IMG/VR virus record: IMGVR_UViG_3300048009_000562
Span: 1-56,709 of that record
Length of the DNA stretch: 56,709 nucleotides
Direction: 5' to 3' (one strand)
Source: a virus
Shown here: one piece after another, positions 1-7,715 of the stretch
Layout: each line of letters begins with the position of its first letter
How positions within the stretch are numbered: position 1 is the first letter of the stretch
Made by a program: the position numbers and the translations under genes
The notes under the pieces: model-generated
The model's input: the letters and a program-made list of their open reading frames with translations, nothing else
What the model was told of the DNA's origin: nothing
The model's database searches: none

Positions 1-1
1 T

Positions 2-859
2 ATGCCTAGTCACCTTGCTATGCAATTTGTAGAACGTGTAAAAACTGAGATTCACCAAAGACGTATTCCAAGCCAATCAGGCGGGGGTACCAATGTTATA
101 GACAGTAGTTACAACCCGTTAAGTATTAATGAAGATTACTTCTTTCCGCAAACAGCAGAAGGACGTGGTTCTAAAGTAGAAACGTTACCCGGTGGTACAA
201 ATTTAGGAGAAATTGATGACCTTAGATATTTTACTAATAAGCTCGTACGCGGTTTACGAATTCCTAGCTCATACCTGCCTACAGGGGCTGAGGATGCAAG
301 TAGTCAGTACAATGATGGTAGAGTCGGAACAGCATACATTCAAGAATTAAGGTTTAATACTTACTGTGAGCGTTTACAAGGTATGCTCATTGAAGAATTT
401 GACAAAGAATTCAAAAAATACTTGTTAGAAAAGGGTATGAACGTTGATACATCAATGTTTGACCTTATTTTCCAACCACCACAGAACTTTGCATCGTATA
501 GACAAAGCGAAGTTGACAATGCTCGTGTACCAACATATACACAAATGAGTGCTATTCCTTATATTTCGAATAGATTTGCACTAAAACGTTTCTTAGGTAT
601 GACAGAAGAAGAGATTGCTGAGAACGAAAGACTGTGGAGAGAAGAAAATGACGAGAATCTTGAAACACCACCAACAGATGCCGCAGGCGAAATGCGTGGC
701 GGAGGTATTTCAGGAGCAGGTATGGAAGCAGACTTAGGTGGAGTAGAAGATGAAGATACTACTGTACCATCAGAAGATGGTGGAGATGCAACACCGCCAG
801 ATACAACAACAGGAACCGAACTAGGCTCGGGCGCACCAACAACTGACCAAACGGTATAA
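2..859 (+). CDS. 20: Portal vertex protein gp20, C-terminal part (5' end outside window)
   Basis: C-terminal 285 residues of a T4-type portal protein, the dodecameric ring at the head vertex through which DNA is packaged and to which the tail attaches. The stretch with YNPLSINEDYFFPQ, RGSKVETLPGG and DDLRYFTNKLVRGLRIPSSYLP is the strongly conserved core of the T4 gp20 family. T4 gp20 is about 520 residues, so roughly half the gene lies upstream. The Met at base 2 is internal, not the start. The tail after about residue 215 is low-complexity, rich in Glu, Gly and Thr, as is common at portal C-termini. It is the first gene of a head cluster in T4 order. Confidence 0.95.
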   Translation: MPSHLAMQFVERVKTEIHQRRIPSQSGGGTNVIDSSYNPLSINEDYFFPQTAEGRGSKVETLPGGTNLGEIDDLRYFTNKLVRGLRIPSSYLPTGAEDASSQYNDGRVGTAYIQELRFNTYCERLQGMLIEEFDKEFKKYLLEKGMNVDTSMFDLIFQPPQNFASYRQSEVDNARVPTYTQMSAIPYISNRFALKRFLGMTEEEIAENERLWREENDENLETPPTDAAGEMRGGGISGAGMEADLGGVEDEDTTVPSEDGGDATPPDTTTGTELGSGAPTTDQTV

Positions 860-862
860 ATA
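855..862 (+). promoter_or_regulatory. T4-type late promoter (TATAAATA)
   Basis: Exact match to the T4 late promoter -10 box TATAAATA, overlapping the portal stop codon. T4 late promoters are recognised by the gp55 sigma factor with the sliding clamp. The start codon of the next gene is only 5 bases further on, so a transcript from here would probably serve the genes after that one. Sequence match only. Confidence 0.6.
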
Positions 863-866
863 CAAT

Positions 867-1115
867 ATGATACTTAGAGAATTATTTTATTTTGATAGAG
901 AAACACTTGAGCCTGTAGAGGATAAAGTCTACGAGCCTGAGCATGATCAATCTCCAATCAAAGCATCCGACACAAGAAAAACTAGACTAACACTAGGTCA
1001 AATCAATAGAATAAGAAAAGCATCAGAAACACATCACGAAGAAATGCAAAATGAATTAGATTTTGTACGTCAAATGTATGGTATAGCATCGCAAGCGGAG
1101 GCCGGCGGTGTTTAA
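867..1115 (+). CDS. Small head-cluster protein of unknown function (82 aa)
   Basis: An 82-residue charged, mostly helical protein directly after the portal gene, where T4 carries the small prohead genes 67 and 68. It begins MILRELFYFDRETLEPVED and contains an Arg/Lys-rich helix (RLTLGQINRIRKASETHHEE). I recognise this type from the same place in marine T4-like phages but not a defined domain. No membrane segment or signal peptide. It ends 2 bases before the next ATG, so it is co-transcribed and probably translationally coupled. A prohead core or portal-associated role is inferred from position only. Confidence 0.75.
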   Translation: MILRELFYFDRETLEPVEDKVYEPEHDQSPIKASDTRKTRLTLGQINRIRKASETHHEEMQNELDFVRQMYGIASQAEAGGV

Positions 1116-1117
1116 TA

Positions 1118-1837
1118 ATGGCCAAAATTGATAAGTCTCTTTATACAAAAGAAGAATGGCTAGTAATACGCAACAGACGTAGACTAGATAAACAACTCAA
1201 AAAACAAAAACAACAAATAACACAGTCTATGAAGAACAAAGACACTAAAACTGCCTTTGTATTAGGCAATGGTGTAAGTAGAGCTTCTATAGATCCAGAG
1301 CAATTAGCAAAATTAGGTGCAACCTACGGATGTAATGCATTATATAGAACGTTTGCTCCGGATTATCTTATTGCTGTAGATGTAAAAATGATATTAGAGA
1401 TATCTAGAAGTGGTTATCCTGATAGAAACACTGTTTGGACTAATCATAACAAAGCATACACTGAATTAAAGAACATTAATTACTTTCAACCTAGCAAAGG
1501 ATGGTCAAGTGGTCCTACAGCATTATGGTTAGCGGCTGAACACGGTTATGATAATATCTATATTTTAGGATTTGATTATAAAGGTTTAGATGACCATAGT
1601 AAATTTAATAATCTATATGCTGACACTAAAAATTACAAAAGAAGCAACGAAGGCGCCACATTCTACGGTAATTGGCTAAGACAAACCAAAACAGTTATAA
1701 GAGATAATAAGCAAACTAACTTTACTAGAGTTATAGCACCAGATAATTATCAGCCAATTGAACTAAATAATTTTGAGAACTTTAATACAATAGAGCTTGG
1801 AAATTTCCAAGAAATCTTCCAAATCTCGCAATTCTAG
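1118..1837 (+). CDS. DUF115/sialyltransferase-like Rossmann-fold protein
   Basis: 239 residues. After a basic N-terminal helix (about 1-40, Lys/Gln rich) comes a Rossmann-like beginning, AFVLGNGVSRASIDPEQL, then TYGCNALYR and PDYLIAVD, followed by WSSGPTALWLAAEHGYDNIYILGFD. This succession (strand, GNGxS loop, 'CN' strand, 'D' strand, GxxAL helix, ILGxD) is that of DUF115/MptE-like proteins and of CstII-type sialyltransferases, which bind nucleotides or nucleotide sugars. Substrate unknown. It lies between the portal gene and the core-protein gene, a place where T4 has no such enzyme. A role in modifying virion or host glycans is possible but not shown. Confidence 0.6.
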   Translation: MAKIDKSLYTKEEWLVIRNRRRLDKQLKKQKQQITQSMKNKDTKTAFVLGNGVSRASIDPEQLAKLGATYGCNALYRTFAPDYLIAVDVKMILEISRSGYPDRNTVWTNHNKAYTELKNINYFQPSKGWSSGPTALWLAAEHGYDNIYILGFDYKGLDDHSKFNNLYADTKNYKRSNEGATFYGNWLRQTKTVIRDNKQTNFTRVIAPDNYQPIELNNFENFNTIELGNFQEIFQISQF

Positions 1838-1879
1838 CGAAAATGGCTCGTTTTGAGCCTATTTGTACATACATTTCCG

Positions 1880-1887
1880 TATAAATA
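1880..1887 (+). promoter_or_regulatory. T4-type late promoter (TATAAATA) before the core/capsid operon
   Basis: Exact TATAAATA in the 103-base gap between the Rossmann protein and the acidic core-protein gene, 54 bases before the ATG at 1941. The leader contains a short hairpin (TTACC-ATA-GGTAA, 1907-1919) and a strong ribosome site (ATAGGAG) before the ATG. It probably drives the gp67-like, gp21, gp22 and gp23 genes to the terminator at 5901. Confidence 0.75.
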
Positions 1888-1940
1888 GTAAATACAAATG
1901 ACAGCCTTACCATAGGTAAAACTTTTATAGGAGAAACGAA

Positions 1941-2942
1941 ATGGCAGATAAAAATAAGTTCGAAGAAATGCTCGAGCGTCTTGTTAATGAAGACAAAGCC
2001 GGTGCAGAAGAACTATTCCACGAAATTGTTGTAGAGAAGTCAAGAGACATCTACGCAAATCTAATTGAATCAGATATTGAAATTGAAGAAGAAGACAAAG
2101 AAGTCGAAGAAACAACTGACGAAGAAGTTGATGAAGCTACTGACGAAGAAGTAGATGAGTCAAGTGATGAAGAAGTTGATGAGTCAAGCGACGAAGAAGT
2201 AGACGAAAACTTTGATCTAGACGAATTTGAAGTTGAAGGCGAACCAGAAATTGGTGGCGATGCTGGAGACGACATGTTAGGTGACATCGAAATGGGTGGC
2301 GACGAAGAAGGTGAAGAAGGCGAAGAAGAGCTTGAAGACCGTGTTGTTGACTTAGAAGACGCACTTGACGACCTAAAAGCAGAATTTGAAAAAATGATGG
2401 GTGACGAAGAAGGCGAAGGCGATGACGAAGAAGGTGAAGAAGCACCTGAAGAAGAAGCGTTTGCGTTTGAAGCAACTGATGAAGAAGTAGACGAAGCAAC
2501 TGATGAAGAAGTTGACGAAGCTGCTGATGAAGAAGTTGACGAAGCTTCAGAAGAAGAAGTAGACGAGTCTACATCACAAAAATCAGACAGAGAACAAATG
2601 CGTGAGTACGTTGACAAAGTAGCAAGCGGACACGGCGCAGAAAAGAAAGGCACAGGCGACAATGGAGACGGCGGAAAGTCACCAGTAGCAAGTGCAAATA
2701 ACATGGGTGGTACTTCAGCTAACATCGTAAAAGGTGGAGAAGCAGGAAGTGGTGACCATGCTGGTCTAGGCGAACTGAACGCAAAAGACCAAGACGGCGG
2801 AAACATCAATGTACCAGGCGGTAAAGCGTCTAAAGCTGGTAAATCAGAACCAGGTCACGGTGCAGAGAAAAAAGGGAAGCCAGAACAAGCCGATAAGGGT
2901 GCAGGTTCACCACTAAACGGCGCTCCTAAAAGAGCAAAATAA
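1941..2942 (+). CDS. 67: Acidic prohead core protein, expanded gp67-like
   Basis: 333 residues, extremely acidic. Residues 1-45 (helical: LERLVNEDKAGAEELFHE, then VVEKSRDIYANLIESD) have the pattern of the T4 gp67 N-terminus, and as in gp67 a long Asp/Glu tract follows. T4 gp67 is a prohead core protein of only about 80 residues that gp21 degrades during maturation; this one is about four times longer. It has two blocks of an 8-residue repeat (core DEEVDEAT) at about residues 59-89 and 179-209, and a Gly/Lys-rich tail from about 220 with repeated GHGAEKKG. Order and the following gp21 and gp22 genes support a core role. The homology call rests on short N-terminal similarity and composition. 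Confidence 0.65.
   Translation: MADKNKFEEMLERLVNEDKAGAEELFHEIVVEKSRDIYANLIESDIEIEEEDKEVEETTDEEVDEATDEEVDESSDEEVDESSDEEVDENFDLDEFEVEGEPEIGGDAGDDMLGDIEMGGDEEGEEGEEELEDRVVDLEDALDDLKAEFEKMMGDEEGEGDDEEGEEAPEEEAFAFEATDEEVDEATDEEVDEAADEEVDEASEEEVDESTSQKSDREQMREYVDKVASGHGAEKKGTGDNGDGGKSPVASANNMGGTSANIVKGGEAGSGDHAGLGELNAKDQDGGNINVPGGKASKAGKSEPGHGAEKKGKPEQADKGAGSPLNGAPKRAK
2115..2207 (+). repeat. Coding tandem repeat block 1 (about 24-bp units) in the acidic core gene
   Basis: About four 24-base units encoding DEEVDE followed by AT or SS. Third positions vary freely (GTT/GTA, GAT/GAC), so the copies are diverged at synonymous sites while the peptide is kept. Confidence 0.85.
2475..2567 (+). repeat. 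Coding tandem repeat block 2 (about 24-bp units) in the acidic core gene
   Basis: Second block of about four units, with the same unit and the same 93-base length as the block at 2115-2207. The two are separated by a Gly/Glu-rich segment. Confidence 0.85.
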
Positions 2943-2951
2943 GGAAACTGA

Positions 2952-3587
2952 ATGCAAAACTTTCTAAGAGAGCATCTGACATTTGACCAAGCTAACATGG
3001 TCGTTGAGTCTGCTGAAAATTCCAATGGAGGAAAAGACTTATACCTAAAAGGTATTTGTATACAAGGCGGGGTGCGTAATGCTAACCAACGTGTATATCC
3101 TGTAGAAGAAATTGGCAGGGCTGTCAAAACTCTTAATGACCAAATCCAGGGAGGATATAGTGTTCTTGGAGAAGTTGATCATCCAGAAGGACTTAACATT
3201 AACTTAGACCGTGTATCACACATGATTACTGAAACGTGGATGGACGGACCTAATGGTTATGGTAAATTAAAAGTATTACCAACCCCAATGGGGCAACTAG
3301 TGCAAACAATGCTGGAAAGCGGAGTTAAACTAGGTGTCTCATCTAGGGGATCTGGTAACGTATCAGAAGACGGAAGCGGAAACGTTTCCGACTTTGAAAT
3401 TATTACAGTGGACGTAGTTGCACAACCTAGTGCTCCTGGAGCGTACCCAACGCCAATATACGAACACTTGATGAACACCCGCGGAGGGTACCAGGCATAC
3501 GAACTAGCACAGGCAACTAAAGAAGACCATAAGGCACAAAAATATTTAAAAGAGAGCTTATTAGGAATAATAAGCGGGCTCCGATAA
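2952..3587 (+). CDS. 21: Prohead core protease gp21
   Basis: 211-residue T4-type prohead maturation protease. It cleaves scaffold and capsid proteins inside the prohead, typically after (L/I)xE. The conserved features are GGVRNANQRVYP (about 39-50), the His motif GEVDHPEG (His77) and the Ser motif LGVSSRGSG (Ser130/131), followed by FEIITVDVVAQPSAPGA. These match the His and Ser of the catalytic site in the T4 gp21/herpes-type protease fold. Length equals T4 gp21 (about 212). AAGGA ribosome site; it lies 9 bases after the core protein gene and 16 before the scaffold gene. Confidence 0.95.
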   Translation: MQNFLREHLTFDQANMVVESAENSNGGKDLYLKGICIQGGVRNANQRVYPVEEIGRAVKTLNDQIQGGYSVLGEVDHPEGLNINLDRVSHMITETWMDGPNGYGKLKVLPTPMGQLVQTMLESGVKLGVSSRGSGNVSEDGSGNVSDFEIITVDVVAQPSAPGAYPTPIYEHLMNTRGGYQAYELAQATKEDHKAQKYLKESLLGIISGLR

Positions 3588-3603
3588 CTGAGGAGAATAT
3601 AAT

Positions 3604-4698
3604 ATGTTGGAAGCATTAAAATCACTCTTCGAGAGCAGCGCACTTTCAGAAGAAGTAAAAGCAGAAATACAAACGGCTTGGGACGCGAAGATCACTGAGA
3701 ATCGCCAACAAGTTACCGCTGAACTTCGTGAAGAATTTGCAAAGAAGTACGAACACGACAAGTCAACAATGGTGGAAGCCATTGATAGCATGTTATCTGA
3801 AAGATTAGCAGAAGAAATTGCTGAATTTTCAGAAGATCGTAAACAACTTGCAGAAGCTAAAGCAAAATATGCCATTGCAATGCGTGAAAACGCAGAGCTA
3901 ATGAAAGATTTTGTTTTAAATCAACTTTCAAAAGAAGTTGGTGAACTACACGAAGACAAGAAAGCAATGGCATCTAAGTATGCACAGCTTGAGGAATTTG
4001 TAGTTGAAGCTCTTTCATCTGAGATTGCAGAGTTCTATGAAGATAAGAAAGATTTAGCAGAAACAAAAGTACGTTTAGTACGTGAAGCTAAAGAACACTT
4101 CAAGAAAGTTAAAACTAACTTTGTTGAAAGAAGTGCTACGGCAGTATCAGAAACTGTTGATAAAGTTCTCAAAGGAGAAATTAGTCAACTTAAAGAAGAT
4201 ATTGAAGAAGCACGAAGAAACGATTTTGGTCGCAAAATATTTGAATCATTCAGCAATGAATATGCAAATAGCTACCTAAATGAAAAAAGCGAAAGTGCTA
4301 AGTTACTTAAAGTTATTGACCTTAAAGACCAACAACTTCAAGAAGCAAAAGCATTTGCTACTAAAGCTAAAACATTAGCAGAAGCTCAGGCAACTGAGAA
4401 GAAGCAATTAGTTGAAGCAGCAAACCGTGAAAAGATCATGCGCGATCTAATTGCTCCATTGAGCAGAGATCAGCAAGAGATTATGACAGACTTACTGGAA
4501 AGTGTACAAACCACTAGATTACAAAAATCTTTTGACAAGTACCTACCATCAGTTATTGATGGCCAGACTCCAGCAAAGCGTAAGGCAATATTATCAGAAG
4601 GCACAGAAGTAACAGGCAACAGAGAAAAAACAACGACACATGTCAAAGCAGACGAATCAAATGTACTTGATATACGCCGTCTTGCTGGATTAAATTAA
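3604..4698 (+). CDS. 22: Prohead core scaffold protein gp22
   Basis: 364 residues, almost entirely charged heptad-like helix (long coiled coil), with C-terminal motifs such as LIAPLSRDQQEIMTDLLE and SFDKYLPSVI that mark the T4 gp22 family. It forms the internal scaffold on which the capsid assembles and is digested by gp21. It is longer than T4 gp22 (about 270). Repeated acidic segments (EFSEDRKQLAEAK, ELHEDKKAMASK, EFYEDKKDLAETK at about 75, 114 and 138) suggest internal duplication of a helical unit. GAGGAG ribosome site; position between gp21 and gp23 confirms the call. Confidence 0.93.
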   Translation: MLEALKSLFESSALSEEVKAEIQTAWDAKITENRQQVTAELREEFAKKYEHDKSTMVEAIDSMLSERLAEEIAEFSEDRKQLAEAKAKYAIAMRENAELMKDFVLNQLSKEVGELHEDKKAMASKYAQLEEFVVEALSSEIAEFYEDKKDLAETKVRLVREAKEHFKKVKTNFVERSATAVSETVDKVLKGEISQLKEDIEEARRNDFGRKIFESFSNEYANSYLNEKSESAKLLKVIDLKDQQLQEAKAFATKAKTLAEAQATEKKQLVEAANREKIMRDLIAPLSRDQQEIMTDLLESVQTTRLQKSFDKYLPSVIDGQTPAKRKAILSEGTEVTGNREKTTTHVKADESNVLDIRRLAGLN

Positions 4699-4705
4699 GG
4701 AGAAA

Positions 4706-5884
4706 ATGATGTCAGAACTATTAGAAAGTCGCTGGACAGAAACCAAAGATGCTCTTCTTGAAGGCCTAGACGGTAACAAGAAAAGCGTAATGGCTGCCAC
4801 ACTAGAAAACACTCGCAAGTATTTGTCTGAGAGTGCAACAGCTGGAGCAACATCAGCTGGTAACGTAGCAACACTTAACCGTGTTATCCTACCAGTTATC
4901 AGACGTGTTATGCCAACTGTTATTGCTAACGAGCTAGTTGGTGTACAACCAATGACTGGCCCAGTTGGTCAAATTCACACGTTACGTGTACGTTACGCAG
5001 AAGGCTTTGATAGCACAAACGGAACAGACACAACAGCTGGTGAAGAGGCGTTAAGCCCATTCAAGATTGCTGAAGGCTATTCAGGCGCAGCGGACGATAA
5101 AGCAGCTACTACAGCAGCTTTAGAAGGCCAAGCTGGACGTAAGTTAAGCATTCAAATCTTGAAGCAAACTGTAGAAGCGAAGTCAAGAAAGCTATCAGCT
5201 CGCTGGACTTTTGAAGCTGCACAGGATGCACAATCAATGCACGGTATTGACGTTGAAGCAGAAATTATGGCTGCTTTAGCACAAGAAATTACCGCTGAGA
5301 TTGATCAGGAAGTTTTAGCAAGCCTATCTAGCCTAGCTGGTAATGCCGCTGAAACATATGACCAAGCTGCTGTATCAGGTACAGCTACATTCGTTGGTGA
5401 CGAGCATGCTGCATTAGCTGTTCAGATCAACCGTGTTGCTAACTTGATTGCACAGCGTACACGTAGAGGCGCAGGTAACTACGCCGTAGTTAGCCCATTT
5501 GCGTTAACAATTCTACAAAGTGCAACAACTTCAGCGTTCGCAAGAACAACTGAAGGTACATTCGAAGCACCAACTAACACTAAGATGGTTGGTACATTGA
5601 ATAATGCAATGAAAGTGTACGTTAACACTTACTCAGCAGATGGTGCTGATGTACTTGTTGGTTACAAAGGCGCAAGCGAATCAGACGCACCAGCGTTTTA
5701 TTGCCCATACATTCCATTGATGTCAAGTGGTGTTGTATTAGATCCATCAACATTCGAACCTACCGTATCATTTATGACACGTTATGGTTATGTTGAATTG
5801 TCTAACACAGCTTCATCGCTTGGTAACGCAGCTGATTACTTAGGTAAAGTTGCAATTACTAATGGTAATGTTAGCTTTAGCTAA
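4706..5884 (+). CDS. 23: Major capsid protein gp23
   Basis: 392-residue T4-type major capsid protein (HK97 fold). Diagnostic stretches are ILPVIRRVMPTVIANELVGV, QPMTGPVGQIHTLRVRY and EAKSRKLSARWTFEAAQDAQ. A gp21-type cleavage site, YLSE followed by SATAG, lies at residues 40-42; cleavage would leave about 350 residues. T4 gp23 is about 521. Most of the difference is between RVRYAEG and EAKSRKLSA (about 56 residues here, far longer in T4), where T4 has its insertion subdomain. Two adjacent ATGs occur (4706 and 4709); spacing from AAGGAG (4697-4702) favours the second. It is the last gene before a terminator. Confidence 0.96.
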   Translation: MMSELLESRWTETKDALLEGLDGNKKSVMAATLENTRKYLSESATAGATSAGNVATLNRVILPVIRRVMPTVIANELVGVQPMTGPVGQIHTLRVRYAEGFDSTNGTDTTAGEEALSPFKIAEGYSGAADDKAATTAALEGQAGRKLSIQILKQTVEAKSRKLSARWTFEAAQDAQSMHGIDVEAEIMAALAQEITAEIDQEVLASLSSLAGNAAETYDQAAVSGTATFVGDEHAALAVQINRVANLIAQRTRRGAGNYAVVSPFALTILQSATTSAFARTTEGTFEAPTNTKMVGTLNNAMKVYVNTYSADGADVLVGYKGASESDAPAFYCPYIPLMSSGVVLDPSTFEPTVSFMTRYGYVELSNTASSLGNAADYLGKVAITNGNVSFS

Positions 5885-5900
5885 GTTTTTATAAACTGAG

Positions 5901-5929
5901 AAAATAGGACCTTCGGGTCCTATTTTTTT
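5901..5929 (+). terminator. Strong intrinsic terminator after gp23
   Basis: Perfect stem AAAATAGGACC / GGTCCTATTTT with a TTCG tetraloop, running into seven Ts. It closes the head operon 16 bases after the gp23 stop. Confidence 0.95.
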
Positions 5930-5930
5930 G

Positions 5931-5981
5931 ACTAAATAATTTTAGTATAGTCCGCTTTAGAGACTCGCATAGGTTCATGCG
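5931..5981 (+). promoter_or_regulatory. Weak late-promoter-like box and hairpin leader of the 20-codon ORF
   Basis: ACTAAATA (5931-5938) resembles the late box with a weaker first half. Downstream is a hairpin CGCAT-AGGTTC-ATGCG (5966-5981), then the ribosome site of the small ORF at 6021. Because the upstream terminator is strong, the ORF probably needs its own promoter, or relies on read-through. Low certainty. Confidence 0.3.
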
Positions 5982-6020
5982 TTAAAAGAATCGTATATCT
6001 GTTATTATAGGAGAAATACG

Positions 6021-6083
6021 ATGACTAAAGAACTAACCTTTATATATCGCGGTGTTAAGTATGTTAAAACCGTAAGAGTATAA
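6021..6083 (+). CDS. 20-codon small ORF (YRGVKY peptide)
   Basis: A 20-residue ORF with a very good ribosome site (TAGGAGAAATACG directly before ATG), framed by one terminator upstream and one immediately downstream. The peptide contains LTFIYRGVKYVKTV, which resembles the YRGxxY core of DUF4278 small proteins found in cyanobacteria and their phages. It may be a real microprotein or a leader peptide. Support comes from the ribosome site, the isolated transcription unit and the motif; its short length keeps confidence moderate. Confidence 0.5.
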   Translation: MTKELTFIYRGVKYVKTVRV

Positions 6084-6090
6084 TTCACGT

Positions 6091-6111
6091 AGGACAAGGA
6101 TGTCCTTTTTT
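6091..6111 (+). terminator. Intrinsic terminator after the small ORF
   Basis: Stem AGGACA / TGTCCT with loop AGGA, followed by a run of Ts to 6111, 8 bases after the small ORF stop. Confidence 0.8.
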
Positions 6112-6123
6112 CAAATCTGTTTT

Positions 6124-6131
6124 GATAAATA
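6124..6131 (+). promoter_or_regulatory. Late promoter (GATAAATA) of the structural operon
   Basis: GATAAATA within TTGATAAATACTATT, a 15-mer repeated exactly before the second giant fibre gene (about 14658). It lies just after a terminator and about 100 bases before the ATG at 6230, so it probably starts the structural operon. Confidence 0.75.
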
Positions 6132-6137
6132 CTATTG

Positions 6138-6229
6138 TCAAATAGTGTGCCGCAAGGCGGACTTATGCTGTTTAACCCACAGCGTACCGGATAGAACCCG
6201 GATAGGACTACTTATATAGGAGAAAAAAA
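6138..6229 (+). promoter_or_regulatory. Structured 5' leader with two hairpins and a direct repeat
   Basis: The predicted leader holds hairpin CCGC-AAG-GCGG (6150-6160), hairpin GCTG...CAGC (6167-6183), and a direct repeat CCGGATAG (6187-6194 and 6198-6205), then TATAGGAG and the ATG. No known riboswitch is recognised. Its effect on translation is unknown. Confidence 0.4.
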
Positions 6230-6682
6230 ATGGGAAGACCAATTAACAAAAGATTTTTTGGACCAGCTACTGCAGGTGGTAATGAAATCAAAGTAGACTT
6301 TTATAACGGTGCAGCCGTTGTTGAAGGCTATATCGTAAAGCAATTAGGATCTAAAAAGTTTCGTGTAGCGGCTATCGGTACACCAGCAACAACTTACGAT
6401 CGTGTATTAACAACTGGTAAACTACCAGCTACGCTAACTGGCACAGAAATGGCTATTAGTGTAAAAGGTGATGACGGTGAAACTTACGGAGTTAGTAAAA
6501 TTTCAGGACGTAAGGCAACTATCGTTGCTCCAAATGCAACAGGTGCAAACGCATTAGACGGACAGTCAATTGCATGGAACTTTAGCACAAGCGCAGTTGA
6601 TGGTGCTGTTGAAATCGAAGAAGCTGGTGATGATGATACATTAATCGGCGTAGACGATACAGACTTCACTGAAGACGCATAA
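6230..6682 (+). CDS. Small virion-type protein of marine T4-like phages (150 aa)
   Basis: 150 residues, beta-rich, beginning MGRPINKRFFGP and continuing GNEIKVDFYNGAAVVEGYIVKQLGSKKF. This opening (MGRPxNKxxFG, then 'YIVKQ.G..KF') is one I associate with structural proteins next to the capsid genes in marine T4-like phages, but no function is established from sequence. The C-terminal 30 residues are very acidic (EEAGDDDTLIGVDDTDFTED). It is the first gene after a late promoter and structured leader, with TATAGGAG, implying high late expression. Head decoration or neck roles are possible; unproven. Confidence 0.7.
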   Translation: MGRPINKRFFGPATAGGNEIKVDFYNGAAVVEGYIVKQLGSKKFRVAAIGTPATTYDRVLTTGKLPATLTGTEMAISVKGDDGETYGVSKISGRKATIVAPNATGANALDGQSIAWNFSTSAVDGAVEIEEAGDDDTLIGVDDTDFTEDA

Positions 6683-6692
6683 GGAATAACTT

Positions 6693-7706
6693 ATGGACAA
6701 GTATTTAAGAGTAGCAGACGGAAACTATAGAGTATCTGTTAAAAGCGGTGGTAGAATTACACTAGACACAGGAACGGAAGTTGGTGACGTTTATGTTACT
6801 GGCAACCTTGTTGTAGAAGGAACGCAAACTACTCTTGATACTGTTAATACAACAGTTGAAGACAACATAATTGTACTAAACAAAGGCGAAACCGGGAACG
6901 GCATCACTAGAGATGGCGCTTCCGGTATTCGTGTTGACAGAGGCACAATAGAAGACGGCCAATGGGTATTTGTTGAAAGTTTAAACTGGACAGATACACA
7001 AAATAGTGGCACTACAGACTTAGGTGCATGGAGTGTAAGATCTCCAAGTGGTAGAGTTGGTGGTATTGAAACTGTTAGTATTGTTACTCCGGGTGTTGAT
7101 TTAAATTTAATGGGTCAATACAATTTATCAGGTAACGTAACACCTAACCCTGGTATGTTAACTGTTAAAGGAACATTTGAATACGAAACTCGAGTAAGTG
7201 ACGATGATCATATTCCAAACAAAAAATATGTTGACGATACTGTAACAAACTTTTTTGGTACCGTTGTTCCAAACAGAGTTCAAGTAGGCGACACCAAAGT
7301 ACAAGTGTATGATAATAGTGTTGCAGGTCCAAGTAGAGTTGAAGTAGAAATTGACGGTAACTTAATACAAGATATTCGTCCTACATATTCAGATCAATAC
7401 GGAATACGAATTGAGCAAACCCTATACGGTACAGAAATAAAAACACTTGGCACAAGTCAAGAAAATTTAATTTTAAGCGCAACAGGAACAGGACATGTTG
7501 TTGTTGACGATAATTTAAGACTAGGATATACACCGCATGAAGGCGTTGACGGTGTAACAGATCCTGCAGAACCCGACGATGGAATACTACTGTATGCTAA
7601 ACCATCACAGGCGGCAGGTACAGGAATGTATTTCGTTAATGCTGAAAGTCAACGCGATGAGATAATAAGTAAAAACAGAGCACTAGTTTTTAGTATGCTT
7701 TTTTAA
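6693..7706 (+). CDS. Fibre/neck-type virion structural protein (337 aa)
   Basis: 337 residues of beta-rich repeats. Near residue 30 is DVYVTGNLVVEGTQTTLDT, followed by VEDNIIVLNKGE, a module common in fibre proteins of marine T4-like phages. HIPNKKYVDDTV (about 174) is the typical linker between shaft and next domain. The late segment NLILSATGTGHVVVDDNLRL is the same kind of unit as the ~30-residue repeats in the two giant proteins downstream. Probably a trimeric fibre or tail appendage. Ribosome site AAGGA; 10 bases after the previous gene. Confidence 0.7.
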   Translation: MDKYLRVADGNYRVSVKSGGRITLDTGTEVGDVYVTGNLVVEGTQTTLDTVNTTVEDNIIVLNKGETGNGITRDGASGIRVDRGTIEDGQWVFVESLNWTDTQNSGTTDLGAWSVRSPSGRVGGIETVSIVTPGVDLNLMGQYNLSGNVTPNPGMLTVKGTFEYETRVSDDDHIPNKKYVDDTVTNFFGTVVPNRVQVGDTKVQVYDNSVAGPSRVEVEIDGNLIQDIRPTYSDQYGIRIEQTLYGTEIKTLGTSQENLILSATGTGHVVVDDNLRLGYTPHEGVDGVTDPAEPDDGILLYAKPSQAAGTGMYFVNAESQRDEIISKNRALVFSMLF

Positions 7707-7715
7707 GGAAACAAT

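Noticed and set aside
2051-2809. 252-aa serine-rich ORF on the minus strand
   Set aside because: It is the antisense of the acidic GAA/GAC repeats of the core protein; no ribosome site or context, and the plus-strand gene fits the head operon.
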